A stretch of DNA of 12,818 nt from an uncultured Clostridia bacterium. Lineage in GTDB: Bacteria; Bacillota; Clostridia; Oscillospirales; Ruminococcaceae. The stretch is from assembly GCA_947624425.1 (NCBI GenBank), contig CANQKG010000021.1:1-12818 (forward strand), written 5' to 3'. Below, piece by piece: positions 1-6,695 of the stretch; within the stretch, counting starts at the first letter, position 1, and each line of letters opens with the position of its first letter. Both the position numbers and the translations under genes were made by a program. The notes under the pieces are model-generated. The model made no database searches. It was not told where the DNA came from and saw only the letters and a list, made by a program, of their open reading frames with translations.

Positions 1-340
1 AGCCCAGCTCATACCAGTGCTCATGGCCGCCCTCGCCGTTGACCACATAATATGCTTTCTGCTCGTCCACATTCATGTAGATCTCCAGCGTTTTGACCGC
101 GGTGCGGCCGACTGCCTTTTTGACCTTCGCCAGCACGTCCTGCGCCTTGACCGCCTTGCCGCCAAACTCCACGGTAACGGTGGTCTTGACCTCGGCCTTC
201 TTAGCCGGAGCCTTCTTAGCCGGAGCCTTCTTGGCCGGCGCTTTCTTTTCAGCCTTCTCTGCCGGCTTTTCCGGCGCCGCGGCCTTCACTTCCGCTTCCG
301 GCGCCTTGACAGCCTTCGCGTCTGCTTTTTTGGTTGCCAT
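1..340 (-). CDS. DUF6465-like protein with histone-like Lys/Ala/Pro N-terminal tail (3' end outside window)
   Basis: The frame opens with ATG at 340 and stays open for 113 codons to the left edge, so the C-terminus is missing. The start is set by AAGGAGG, 8 bases upstream, and by a good promoter at 373-401. Residues 1 to about 48 are almost entirely Lys, Ala, Pro and Glu, including three AKKAP units, much like the tails of histone H1-like bacterial proteins. From about residue 50 a folded domain begins (VEFGGKAV, then LEIYMNVDEQKAYYVVNG), which I match from memory to DUF6465, a family of unknown function common in Clostridia. The basic tail suggests binding to nucleic acid or another polyanion, but that is inference. 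It is transcribed from its own promoter, separately from the polysaccharide operon upstream. The family name is moderately secure; the function is unknown. Confidence 0.75.
   Translation of the reverse strand, partial: MATKKADAKAVKAPEAEVKAAAPEKPAEKAEKKAPAKKAPAKKAPAKKAEVKTTVTVEFGGKAVKAQDVLAKVKKAVGRTAVKTLEIYMNVDEQKAYYVVNGEGGHEHWYELG
195..248 (-). repeat. 15-bp tandem repeat encoding AKKAP
   Basis: A 15-base unit is repeated in frame: 195-209 and 210-224 are identical, 225-239 differs at two bases, and a degenerate fourth copy starts at 240. Each unit encodes Ala-Lys-Lys-Ala-Pro in the basic tail of the DUF6465-like gene. In-frame repeats of this kind can change copy number without breaking the reading frame. 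Confidence 0.85.
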
Positions 341-372
341 TCTGATCGCCTCCTTACTGATTTTCTACCCCA

Positions 373-401
373 ATTTTAGCGGCGGAACATCTGCCTGTCA
401 A
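373..401 (-). promoter_or_regulatory. Sigma-A-type promoter of the DUF6465-like gene, with a palindrome over the -35
   Basis: On the minus strand there is a perfect -35 TTGACA (396-401), a 17-base spacer and a -10 TAAAAT (373-378), about 33 bases before the ATG at 340. The -35 lies inside an inverted repeat, CTGTCAA-5-TTGACAG (395-413), which could be an operator; no regulator can be named. Confidence 0.8.
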
Positions 402-413
402 CCGTTTTGACAG

Positions 414-438
414 AATTTTGCCGTTTTTCGGTAAAATT
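414..438 (-). terminator. Weak hairpin, possible terminator after pduL
   Basis: AATTTT-G-CCG (414-423) and CGG-T-AAAATT (429-438) form an imperfect hairpin with a 5-base loop between the pduL stop and the next promoter. The pair at 420/432 is a G-U wobble in plus-strand RNA but an A-C mismatch in the minus-strand transcript. No clear U-run follows on the minus strand, so termination of the long operon here is only a possibility. Confidence 0.25.
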
Positions 439-483
439 TGGACAGAAGTACAAAACGCGCCGCAGAAATCGAGAGAAATTGTA

Positions 484-1059
484 CTAAAGGTTCACGATTT
501 CGCCCGTGACCTCGCCCGCACAGCCGGCGGCGTTCGCCTCGTCGGTATCCAGATGCATGGCGGCGGCGAACTTATCGCTCACCCGCACCACCACGTCGCC
601 GAAAATGAGGGAGCGCTCCGGCGTTTCGATCTTGACCCAGACCACGTCCTTATCCTTCACATTCTGCTCGGCAGCCTCGGCAGGCGTGAAATGGATATGC
701 CGCTTTGCCACGATCACGCCTTTGTCGATCTCCACCTCGCCGCAGGGACCGATCACCTTGCAGCCCGGCGTATCCTCGATATGGCCCGACTCTCTAATCA
801 CGGCGGGAATGCCCAGCGTGCGGGCGTCGGAGGCGGACACCTCCACCTGGGTGGCGGGACGCTCCGGACCCAGAATGCTCATCTTGAGGCTCCCGCGGGG
901 ACCTACCACCTCGACCTTCTCCTCGCAGGCAAACTGACCCGGCTGGGAGAGATCCTTTTTGTTGTGCAGCACCGCGTCCTTCCCGAACAGCGTCTCAAAA
1001 TCCGACCGGCTGACATGGATATGCCGTGCTGATGTTTCGACCATGAATTTCTTGCTCAT
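484..1059 (-). CDS. pduL: PduL-type phosphate acyltransferase (phosphotransacylase)
   Basis: This 191-residue protein matches the PduL family, which interconverts acyl-CoA plus phosphate with acyl-phosphate plus CoA. The metal-binding histidine motifs are visible: ARHIHVS at residues 11-17, KRHIHFT at 119-125 and MHLDTDEANA at 168-177. The catalytic motif begins almost at the N-terminus, so there is no room for the N-terminal targeting peptide seen in microcompartment PduL proteins, and no shell genes are nearby. A cytosolic role as an acetate- or propionate-forming phosphotransacetylase is therefore more likely than propanediol metabolism. The gene follows yjbQ after 4 bases; its ribosome site GGGAG overlaps the yjbQ stop region, 8 bases before ATG. 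It is the last gene of the run that begins with rfbA. An acetate kinase gene is not seen. Family assignment is firm; the acyl substrate is inferred. Confidence 0.92.
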   Translation of the reverse strand: MSKKFMVETSARHIHVSRSDFETLFGKDAVLHNKKDLSQPGQFACEEKVEVVGPRGSLKMSILGPERPATQVEVSASDARTLGIPAVIRESGHIEDTPGCKVIGPCGEVEIDKGVIVAKRHIHFTPAEAAEQNVKDKDVVWVKIETPERSLIFGDVVVRVSDKFAAAMHLDTDEANAAGCAGEVTGEIVNL

Positions 1060-1063
1060 CCTG

Positions 1064-1459
1064 CTAACTCCCTTTCACTTGTAAATAAAATTTGCGGGTG
1101 CGAGGCCCGTCAAATTCACAGAAATAAATCCCCTGCCAGGTACCGAGCAGCAATTCGCCGTTTAGAATCGGCACCGTGACGCTGCTGCCCACCGCCGTCG
1201 CCTTGAGGTGGGCGGCGGAGTTCCCCTCGGCATGGCGGAACTCACTGCGGTCGGGAAATGCGCGGGAAAGCCCCAGCAGCAGATCCCGCGCCACATCGGG
1301 ATCGGCGTTCTCGTTGATGGTGATACCGGCGGTGGTGTGCGGGCAGTAGACAAGGCAGCTGCCCTCCCGCACGCCGCTTTCCTTTACGAGCTTCCGCACG
1401 GCGTCGGTGATCGGCAAAAGCTGCTCCCGCTCGGTATGGAGGGTGTAGGCGCGTGTCAT
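1064..1459 (-). CDS. yjbQ: YjbQ/UPF0047 family protein
   Basis: This 131-residue protein carries the UPF0047 (YjbQ) signatures: CPHTTAGITINENADPDV at residues 39-56, HAEGNSAAHLK at 76-86 and GTWQGIYFCEFDGPR at 106-120. The family is often annotated as secondary thiamine-phosphate synthase because members show that weak activity; the physiological role is unsettled. The frame is open further upstream, but ATG at 1459 is chosen because the family fold starts there, GGAGG precedes it, and the ATG forms an ATGA overlap with the stop of the upstream glycosyltransferase. It is therefore probably translationally coupled to a polysaccharide gene and followed by pduL. No thiamine biosynthesis genes are seen in the window. 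Confidence 0.9.
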   Translation of the reverse strand: MTRAYTLHTEREQLLPITDAVRKLVKESGVREGSCLVYCPHTTAGITINENADPDVARDLLLGLSRAFPDRSEFRHAEGNSAAHLKATAVGSSVTVPILNGELLLGTWQGIYFCEFDGPRTRKFYLQVKGS

Positions 1460-2235
1460 GATTTTTTCCTCCGTTTCTCCTGCCGGACTTTCTTCATATA
1501 CTTGTGCATCGAATCCAGATGGATCTTTAAAAATTTCATGCTTTTGCCGCTGGCGGCCTCCCACTGATGCTCCACCGAAACGCCGGGATAAAACACAAGC
1601 TTCCCGTACTCCGCCACCCGGCGGGAGAGGTCGGCGTCCTCCAGATACATGAAAAACTGCTCGTCAAAGCCGCCGCAGGCCTTGAATACCGAAGTGCGCA
1701 GCAGCATAAAGCAGCCGGTGCAGAAAGCGATCTCGGCAGGCTCGGTAAACGTCTCGTCCGAACGGGTGTACGCCGCCCGCACTCCTTTGAGCGGCGGGAT
1801 CACCTTGGAAAGCCGTCCCAGCACCATGTACCGCACGGTGGGGAGCCGCTTCGGGAGGAACTGCTCGCTGCCGTCGGGATTGGTCACCCGCGGGGTGATA
1901 AGCGCCGTATCGGCGTGGCGGTCGAGATAGTCAATGAGCGGCGTGAACACGTCGTCATGAAGCACGATATCGGGATTGACGATCGCGTGGTATTTGGAAT
2001 CCACCGCCTCCAGCAGCCGGTTGTGTCCGTAGCCGAAGCCGCCGTTTTCGGGGCTTTCGATGACATGAACCAGCGGGAACTGCCGCCGTACCAGCGGCAC
2101 GGTACCGTCGGTCGAGCCGTTATCCACCACATAAACCTGCATCGGCACGGCGGTATGGCGGTAAAGGCTTTCCAGCAGATTGCAGATTTTGTCCGCACTG
2201 TTGTAGGTGACAATGCCGACGCTCAGCTCGGTCAT
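1456..2235 (-). CDS. GT2 family glycosyltransferase, WbbL/rhamnosyltransferase-like
   Basis: This 259-residue GT-A fold enzyme should move a sugar from a nucleotide donor onto a lipid-linked acceptor at the cytoplasmic face of the membrane. Visible motifs are VGIVTYN (residues 6-12), VVDNGSTDGT (36-45), the metal/donor-site motif NPDI (87-90), and the acceptor-side block GGFDEQFFMYLEDADLSRR (188-206) followed by VEHQ (221-224). This arrangement is typical of WbbL-type dTDP-rhamnosyltransferases, and the operon makes dTDP-L-rhamnose, so rhamnose is the likely donor. The C-terminus ends in a Lys/Arg cluster, perhaps for membrane contact. ATG 2235 is preferred over upstream in-frame codons: GGAGG lies 7 bases ahead, and the ATG overlaps the previous stop as ATGA. 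It overlaps yjbQ the same way. Donor and linkage are inferred. Confidence 0.9.
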   Translation of the reverse strand: MTELSVGIVTYNSADKICNLLESLYRHTAVPMQVYVVDNGSTDGTVPLVRRQFPLVHVIESPENGGFGYGHNRLLEAVDSKYHAIVNPDIVLHDDVFTPLIDYLDRHADTALITPRVTNPDGSEQFLPKRLPTVRYMVLGRLSKVIPPLKGVRAAYTRSDETFTEPAEIAFCTGCFMLLRTSVFKACGGFDEQFFMYLEDADLSRRVAEYGKLVFYPGVSVEHQWEAASGKSMKFLKIHLDSMHKYMKKVRQEKRRKKS

Positions 2236-3011
2236 ACGGACTCCTCCTTTCCCGGCAGGTGGGACAGCAAGAACCGGCGGGCGATGACTGCCGCCCCGTA
2301 AAGCCGGTGCGAAAAGCTGTCGCTGCAAAAACGGTAAAAATCACGGTAAAAGATCCGGGCGCGCGTTCTGCCGCTTTTGGTGTTGTACCGTTCGGCGCCC
2401 GAAAAGTTCTGGTAAAGCCCGGTGGGGAACACCAAGATTTTCTTCCCTCTCTTTTTCATCTCCCGCAAAAAGGCGTGATCGACATAATCGAGGAAATACC
2501 CCTCGTCATACCGGTAATCGGCAAAGACCCGCGTCCGGATCGCCATGGCGGAGTTGATCCCGCTGACCCGGTTGAGGTCGATCCGATCCGGATCGGCGAT
2601 CCGGGAGGTGCGCACGCCGTCGAGATAACAGGGAGACAGCAGCCCCAGCTTATCCCGCACGGTGGGAAGATAGATATCCGCGTCGGGCGTTTTTTCCGCC
2701 GCACGGCGCAGCGCGGTGAAGTAGGTCCCGTCCAGCTCGGTATCGTCGTCAAACAGGCAGACGATCCCTTCGCCGTCCAGCCGCTCCAGCGCGGCGTTAT
2801 AGGCCTTCGGCAGACCGACGTTCCCGCCCATCGAAAGGTAGGTGACCTGCCGATATTCCGCCGCGATCTTCTCGTTCCCGCACGGGCGGGTGCTGTTGTC
2901 GCAGAGGATCACGGGGATATCCCGCTCGGCCAGAAGAGCGCGCAGCGTGGCGGATTCGGTATAGCTGCGGTTGTAGATCACCACCACCGCAGTGATCGAA
3001 AGCCCGCTCAT
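2232..3011 (-). CDS. GT2 family glycosyltransferase
   Basis: This 259-residue protein has a GT2 catalytic domain: AVVVIYNR (residues 8-15), a shortened DNSTRP nucleotide loop (39-43), GGNVGLPKAYN (62-72), the metal-binding DXD region FDDDTEL (87-93) and the acceptor-side motif FLDYVDHAF (173-181). The residues after about 200 are basic and aromatic and could contact the membrane. The pattern NVGLPKAYN plus DDDTE is common in bacterial rhamnosyltransferase-like GT2 enzymes, so it may also use dTDP-rhamnose. The ATG at 3011 overlaps the wzx stop as ATGA, with GGAGG 7 bases upstream, and the stop overlaps the next GT2 gene as ATGA. It is a distinct lineage from the neighbour that follows it, so the two probably form different linkages. 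Confidence 0.9.
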   Translation of the reverse strand: MSGLSITAVVVIYNRSYTESATLRALLAERDIPVILCDNSTRPCGNEKIAAEYRQVTYLSMGGNVGLPKAYNAALERLDGEGIVCLFDDDTELDGTYFTALRRAAEKTPDADIYLPTVRDKLGLLSPCYLDGVRTSRIADPDRIDLNRVSGINSAMAIRTRVFADYRYDEGYFLDYVDHAFLREMKKRGKKILVFPTGLYQNFSGAERYNTKSGRTRARIFYRDFYRFCSDSFSHRLYGAAVIARRFLLSHLPGKEESV

Positions 3012-4561
3012 GCGCCGCCCTCCTTTTTGCCGGTCAGCCGGCGGAAAAAGGAGCCCGCCAGCGACAGCAGGTACCGAAACTCATCGGTACGGCAGTAGAG
3101 CAGCGCCACGATCCCGTTTGCCGCCACCAGACATACCACGCACCGGAGCAGCAGGGTGACAAGGCTGCTTTCCACCGTGACCAGCCGGCAGAGGAGATAG
3201 GTGACGCCGCCCGAAAGCAGGGTGGTGGCAAGGTAGGGCAGCAGCAGCCGGTAATACTCCGAGAAGGGACGCTTGAGGATCCGTTTATAACAGATGTGCG
3301 GCAGCACCGTAAGCTCCTTGATGCAGCGGCAGATCAAAATCGAGAAGAACACGCCGAACACGCCGATATACTGCACCAGCAAAACGGACAGCCCGATATT
3401 CAGCACGGCCAGCAGCGGATGGAGCCACCGGTCGGGTCTAAACTGCCCGGCAGCGGCGCGAAGTCCGCCCATCGGCTCGGCAAAGCTGGTGATAAAGAAG
3501 TTGAGGGAAAGCACCAGCACCGTCCAGACCGAGAACTGCTGCATCTGCGGCATCCAGAAGGACAGGAAGCTGGGAATGATGCAAAACAGGGAAACGGCGC
3601 AGAAATTGGCCAGCACATAAACGGTAAAAACCGCCTTTTTGAACGCGGTATAGGCCTGCTGACTGTCGCCGGTCGCCAGCAGGTTCCCGAAGCTGGCGGT
3701 AATGCCGGTGGAAACCTGCGCGAACATCAGCACCAGCGTGTTGATGACCAGCAGGTAGTTGGAATAATACCCGGCGATCAGCGCGCCCAGATAATGGGTG
3801 ATGACCAGCATCGCCGTATTGGTGACAAGATAATTCCCGATATAATGGAGCGCCAGCGCCTTGATGTTGCCGACGATCCCGCCCAGTATCTCGGCCGGAA
3901 CCTTGAGCTTTTCTTTGATTCGGATGGCGGGGTACCGCCGGTTCGCAATGGCGGCGATCACCAGATTTTCAATCAGGCGGCAGATCACCCGCGCGATCAA
4001 AAACAGCAAAAAGCTGTGGGTGGTGAGCAGCAAAACGATCTGGGAAGCGTGGGTCAGCAGGGTCATGACGGTATAAACCGTGGTTACGACATACTGCCGC
4101 TGATCCGCAATGATGATCGAGCGCTTATAGGCAAAGAGGTAGGATACCGCCGTGTCCGCCAGAAAGAGCCAGTAGAACACGACCAGCATGCCGGTGGAAA
4201 CGATCCCGCGGTCCCCTTCGTTTAAAAGCATCGGCAAAAAGGGCGTGACGCAAAGCCCGAGTACCGTGACAATCAGCGCGATCACCTGATAAACCCGGCT
4301 GTAAAGCTGCATCAGCGCGGCGACCGCTTTGTTGTCCCCCTCGGCAAGCGGCTTATAGAGGTTGCAGACGATCGCGCTGCCGATCCCGAGCTCGGTTAAA
4401 CTCAGCATGGTGATGATGCTGGTCAAGGTGGCGTTGATCCCCTGCATCTCGAAGCCGAGCATATCGACAAACACCTTGCGGGAAACAAGCCCGATCAGGG
4501 CGATCAGCGCCTGAGACGTCATCCCCATGACGACGTTCAAAATGGAGTATTTCGTCCTCAT
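3008..4561 (-). CDS. wzx: Wzx-type oligosaccharide flippase
   Basis: This 517-residue, strongly hydrophobic protein has the look of a MOP-superfamily polysaccharide flippase, with roughly 12-14 membrane segments. Family-typical residues near the N-terminus are VSRKVFVDMLGFEMQGIN (residues 26-43), ELGIGSAI (57-64) and LYKPLAEGD (68-76), a pattern common in Clostridia Wzx-like proteins. It should move the undecaprenyl-linked repeat unit from the inner to the outer face of the membrane. GGAGG lies 7 bases before ATG 4561, which overlaps the wzy stop as ATGA; the gene end overlaps the next glycosyltransferase as ATGA. Lying directly after a Wzy-like polymerase, it supports a Wzx/Wzy-dependent pathway rather than ABC export. 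Substrate specificity cannot be read from the sequence. Confidence 0.9.
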   Translation of the reverse strand: MRTKYSILNVVMGMTSQALIALIGLVSRKVFVDMLGFEMQGINATLTSIITMLSLTELGIGSAIVCNLYKPLAEGDNKAVAALMQLYSRVYQVIALIVTVLGLCVTPFLPMLLNEGDRGIVSTGMLVVFYWLFLADTAVSYLFAYKRSIIIADQRQYVVTTVYTVMTLLTHASQIVLLLTTHSFLLFLIARVICRLIENLVIAAIANRRYPAIRIKEKLKVPAEILGGIVGNIKALALHYIGNYLVTNTAMLVITHYLGALIAGYYSNYLLVINTLVLMFAQVSTGITASFGNLLATGDSQQAYTAFKKAVFTVYVLANFCAVSLFCIIPSFLSFWMPQMQQFSVWTVLVLSLNFFITSFAEPMGGLRAAAGQFRPDRWLHPLLAVLNIGLSVLLVQYIGVFGVFFSILICRCIKELTVLPHICYKRILKRPFSEYYRLLLPYLATTLLSGGVTYLLCRLVTVESSLVTLLLRCVVCLVAANGIVALLYCRTDEFRYLLSLAGSFFRRLTGKKEGGA

Positions 4562-5985
4562 GCACCCACCTCCGAATCGGTATGCAAAAGCGCCTGCTGC
4601 TCCAAATCGGTCGTGATCAGCATCAGATATAAAACGATCGAGATCCCGTTATAGGTCAGCAGCAGCGGATTGGTCTGAACGGTAAAGCCGAATGCAAAAA
4701 GCAAAAACAGCCACGCAAAAACCGGGACTGTGCCGCCGCCCCGCTTCACAGAGCGAAGCAGCGCCCACAGCATGGCGACGATCACAAGGAAAAGCAGCCC
4801 CACCCCCACGATACCGATCTTCATCAGCAGCGCGGGAAGCTGCATTTCGTAGGAATACGGCGCCTCGTAGGAGCGCAGATATCCCTTGACATAAGAGCCG
4901 TAGCCGTACCCGAAGAGGGGACGGCGGGTCCATTTTTGCAGGAGCTTTTTGGTCTGCTCGATCTTGATGTTGTTGGAGATCACCGCGCCGGCGCGGTCAA
5001 GCGCCGCCAGCTCGTCCTCCTCTTCCTCTTCCTCCGAAAGGGAATCGGAAAAATCCGAGGTGGAAAAGGAATTGAGAAACCGCACCGACACCATCCGGTC
5101 GAACACGGTGGCGTTGAGCAGTAAAATCAAAAGAAAGCAGCCGACCAGAATACCGGCATATCGCATCAGCTCCCTGCCCAGCTTTTGCCGGATGCACCGC
5201 ACGGCATAGCAGACCGAAAAGGCCGCCAGCCCAAGCAGCGCGCCGTACCAGACCGATTTGGTCATGGTCGCAAGAAGCGCCGTGAGGTACACGGCGAGAG
5301 ACAGCCCGTCGGCAACGCCGAATTTCGGCAGCCGCCGCAGCACCAGATACACGCCGACCAGCAGATAGATGGAGGTGAGGAAGATCACGCGGGGATAACC
5401 GCCGTGACCCAGAATGATCTGCGGGAACTCGGCATTTTCGCCGAAAATGCGGCGGAGAAAGTCAAATGCCTCGCCGATAAACCCGCCGTAGGCAGATTGC
5501 CCTATATAGAGAAAAATATGCTGTAAAGCAAAGAGGAATAACACCGCCCGCAGCACACGGTCAAGCTTTTCGGGCGAGAGCTCGCCGCGGCGGATCAAAA
5601 AGGCAATGGGGAAATACAGCAAAAGCATACACAGGCAGCCGAACGCCTCGTTTTTGGCGAGGAGGGGACTGCCGCCGCTGAGACGGGGAAAAACAAAAAC
5701 CGACAGCGCGGTGGAGAAAGAAAACAGCAAAAGCGCCCAGTCGTGGAACCTGAGCGAGCCCAGCACCGCGTCCCGCCTGCGGGAAAAAACCGGGATATGC
5801 TCGGTCAGAACCAGCAAAAAGGAATAGAGATAAAGCAAAACGGCGGAAAGCGCAAACAGCAGGATACGGATCGCCGTACCGTGTACCGTGACGACCGTTC
5901 CCGCATAGCCGAAGATCAACTCCAGCAAAAACAGCAGACTGACAAACACCGTCAGCCGCTTTCCCCATTTCATCACCTGTGCCAT
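4558..5985 (-). CDS. wzy: Wzy-like O-antigen/polysaccharide polymerase
   Basis: This 475-residue polytopic membrane protein has about ten or more hydrophobic segments and one large hydrophilic loop (about residues 293-385), the layout of Wzy polymerases and WaaL-type ligases. The loop contains RPLFGYGYGSY (355-365), the usual Pro-Leu-Phe-Gly turn of this superfamily. Before that lies an acidic run, SEEEEEEDELAALD (317-330), which is unusual. Wzy would join flipped repeat units on the outer face. ATG 5985 is chosen because AAAGGAG lies 8 bases ahead; it overlaps the end of the upstream glycosyltransferase by 13 bases. A second ATG at 5973 (four residues later, at MKWGKR) is possible but has a poorer ribosome site. 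A ligase function cannot be excluded, but adjacency to wzx favours polymerase. Confidence 0.85.
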   Translation of the reverse strand: MAQVMKWGKRLTVFVSLLFLLELIFGYAGTVVTVHGTAIRILLFALSAVLLYLYSFLLVLTEHIPVFSRRRDAVLGSLRFHDWALLLFSFSTALSVFVFPRLSGGSPLLAKNEAFGCLCMLLLYFPIAFLIRRGELSPEKLDRVLRAVLFLFALQHIFLYIGQSAYGGFIGEAFDFLRRIFGENAEFPQIILGHGGYPRVIFLTSIYLLVGVYLVLRRLPKFGVADGLSLAVYLTALLATMTKSVWYGALLGLAAFSVCYAVRCIRQKLGRELMRYAGILVGCFLLILLLNATVFDRMVSVRFLNSFSTSDFSDSLSEEEEEEDELAALDRAGAVISNNIKIEQTKKLLQKWTRRPLFGYGYGSYVKGYLRSYEAPYSYEMQLPALLMKIGIVGVGLLFLVIVAMLWALLRSVKRGGGTVPVFAWLFLLFAFGFTVQTNPLLLTYNGISIVLYLMLITTDLEQQALLHTDSEVGA

Positions 5986-6695
5986 CGGGTCTGCTCCTTT
6001 GTTTTTTTCCTGCCGAGCGCTTTGAGGATCCCCACCCGCCAGCGGATCATCTGTCCCACCGAAGCGGGATGGTCGCTGCTCACGTTCCCGCCGTGACGGC
6101 GGTAATCGAGCAGCGGCTCGGGCAGCAATGCGACCCCGCCGTGCCGCTCGGCCTGAAGCCCGATCCACTGATCGTGCATCGGCAGCTCCTCCGGGAAGGG
6201 GAGGATAAAGGGCAAAAGCTCCCGCCTCAGCGCCATGCAGCTGCCGATATAGGAATTTTTAATCAGGTTTTTCACGATACCGGTGCGGCAGCCCCGCCAC
6301 GCAAAAAAGGAGGGGTTCACCACATTCAGCGCAGTATCCACGATCCGCGCATCGTGCATCACGACGGCGGTATGCTCCCGCTCAAAGGCAAAAAGCACCT
6401 TTTCCACCTTGTCGGGACGCCAGACGTCGTCCTGATCGGAGAGGAAAATGTAGGCGCCCTTTGCCTGAGAAAGTCCCGATTCGAAATTTTTGACCACCCC
6501 TTTGCCGGGGCCGTCGATCAGCCGGATCCGGCTGTCGCCGATCCGCCCGACCACCTCTGCCGTCCCGTCGGTCGAAGGGTCAAGGGAGATAATCAGCTCA
6601 TCCTCCTCTCCCAGCTGGGGAAGAATGGAGGCGATCTGCTCCCCGATAAACGCGGCGCCCTGATAGGCCGCCATCACCACCGAAACGCGGGTCAT
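5973..6695 (-). CDS. GT2 family glycosyltransferase (SDQDDVW type)
   Basis: This 240-residue enzyme has the GT2 N-terminal fold: VSVVMAAYQG (residues 4-13), SLDPSTDGT (37-45), the metal-binding SDQDDVW (86-92), then MHDQWI (173-178) and YRRHGGNVS (198-206). Enzymes with the DQDDVW plus HD-W and Y-x-HGGNV pattern are often annotated as rhamnosyltransferases or RfbV/WcaA-like enzymes. It probably adds a sugar to the undecaprenyl-linked repeat unit. The frame is open upstream, but the fold begins at this ATG, which overlaps the rfbC stop as ATGA. No strong Shine-Dalgarno precedes it (only a weak GTGGG), so it probably depends on translational coupling to rfbC. It resembles the GT2 gene on the other side of rfbC, with which it may share an origin. 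Confidence 0.9.
   Translation of the reverse strand: MTRVSVVMAAYQGAAFIGEQIASILPQLGEEDELIISLDPSTDGTAEVVGRIGDSRIRLIDGPGKGVVKNFESGLSQAKGAYIFLSDQDDVWRPDKVEKVLFAFEREHTAVVMHDARIVDTALNVVNPSFFAWRGCRTGIVKNLIKNSYIGSCMALRRELLPFILPFPEELPMHDQWIGLQAERHGGVALLPEPLLDYRRHGGNVSSDHPASVGQMIRWRVGILKALGRKKTKEQTRWHR

Noticed and set aside
447..485. AGTACAA/TTGTACT inverted repeat at the pduL stop
   Set aside because: The arms are 7 bp with a 25-base loop and no U-run, so it is not convincing as a terminator or operator.
418..1032. Long plus-strand open frame opposite pduL
   Set aside because: It is the antisense of a clearly recognisable PduL gene, has a His/Leu-rich composition typical of antisense frames, and resembles no known family.
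484..1059. Bacterial microcompartment locus suggested by pduL
   Set aside because: No shell proteins or diol/ethanolamine enzymes are nearby, and the protein lacks an N-terminal encapsulation extension.
2259..4225. Long plus-strand open frames opposite the glycosyltransferase and flippase genes
   Set aside because: They are antisense to well-supported genes, have no good ribosome sites, and their translations show no recognisable domain.
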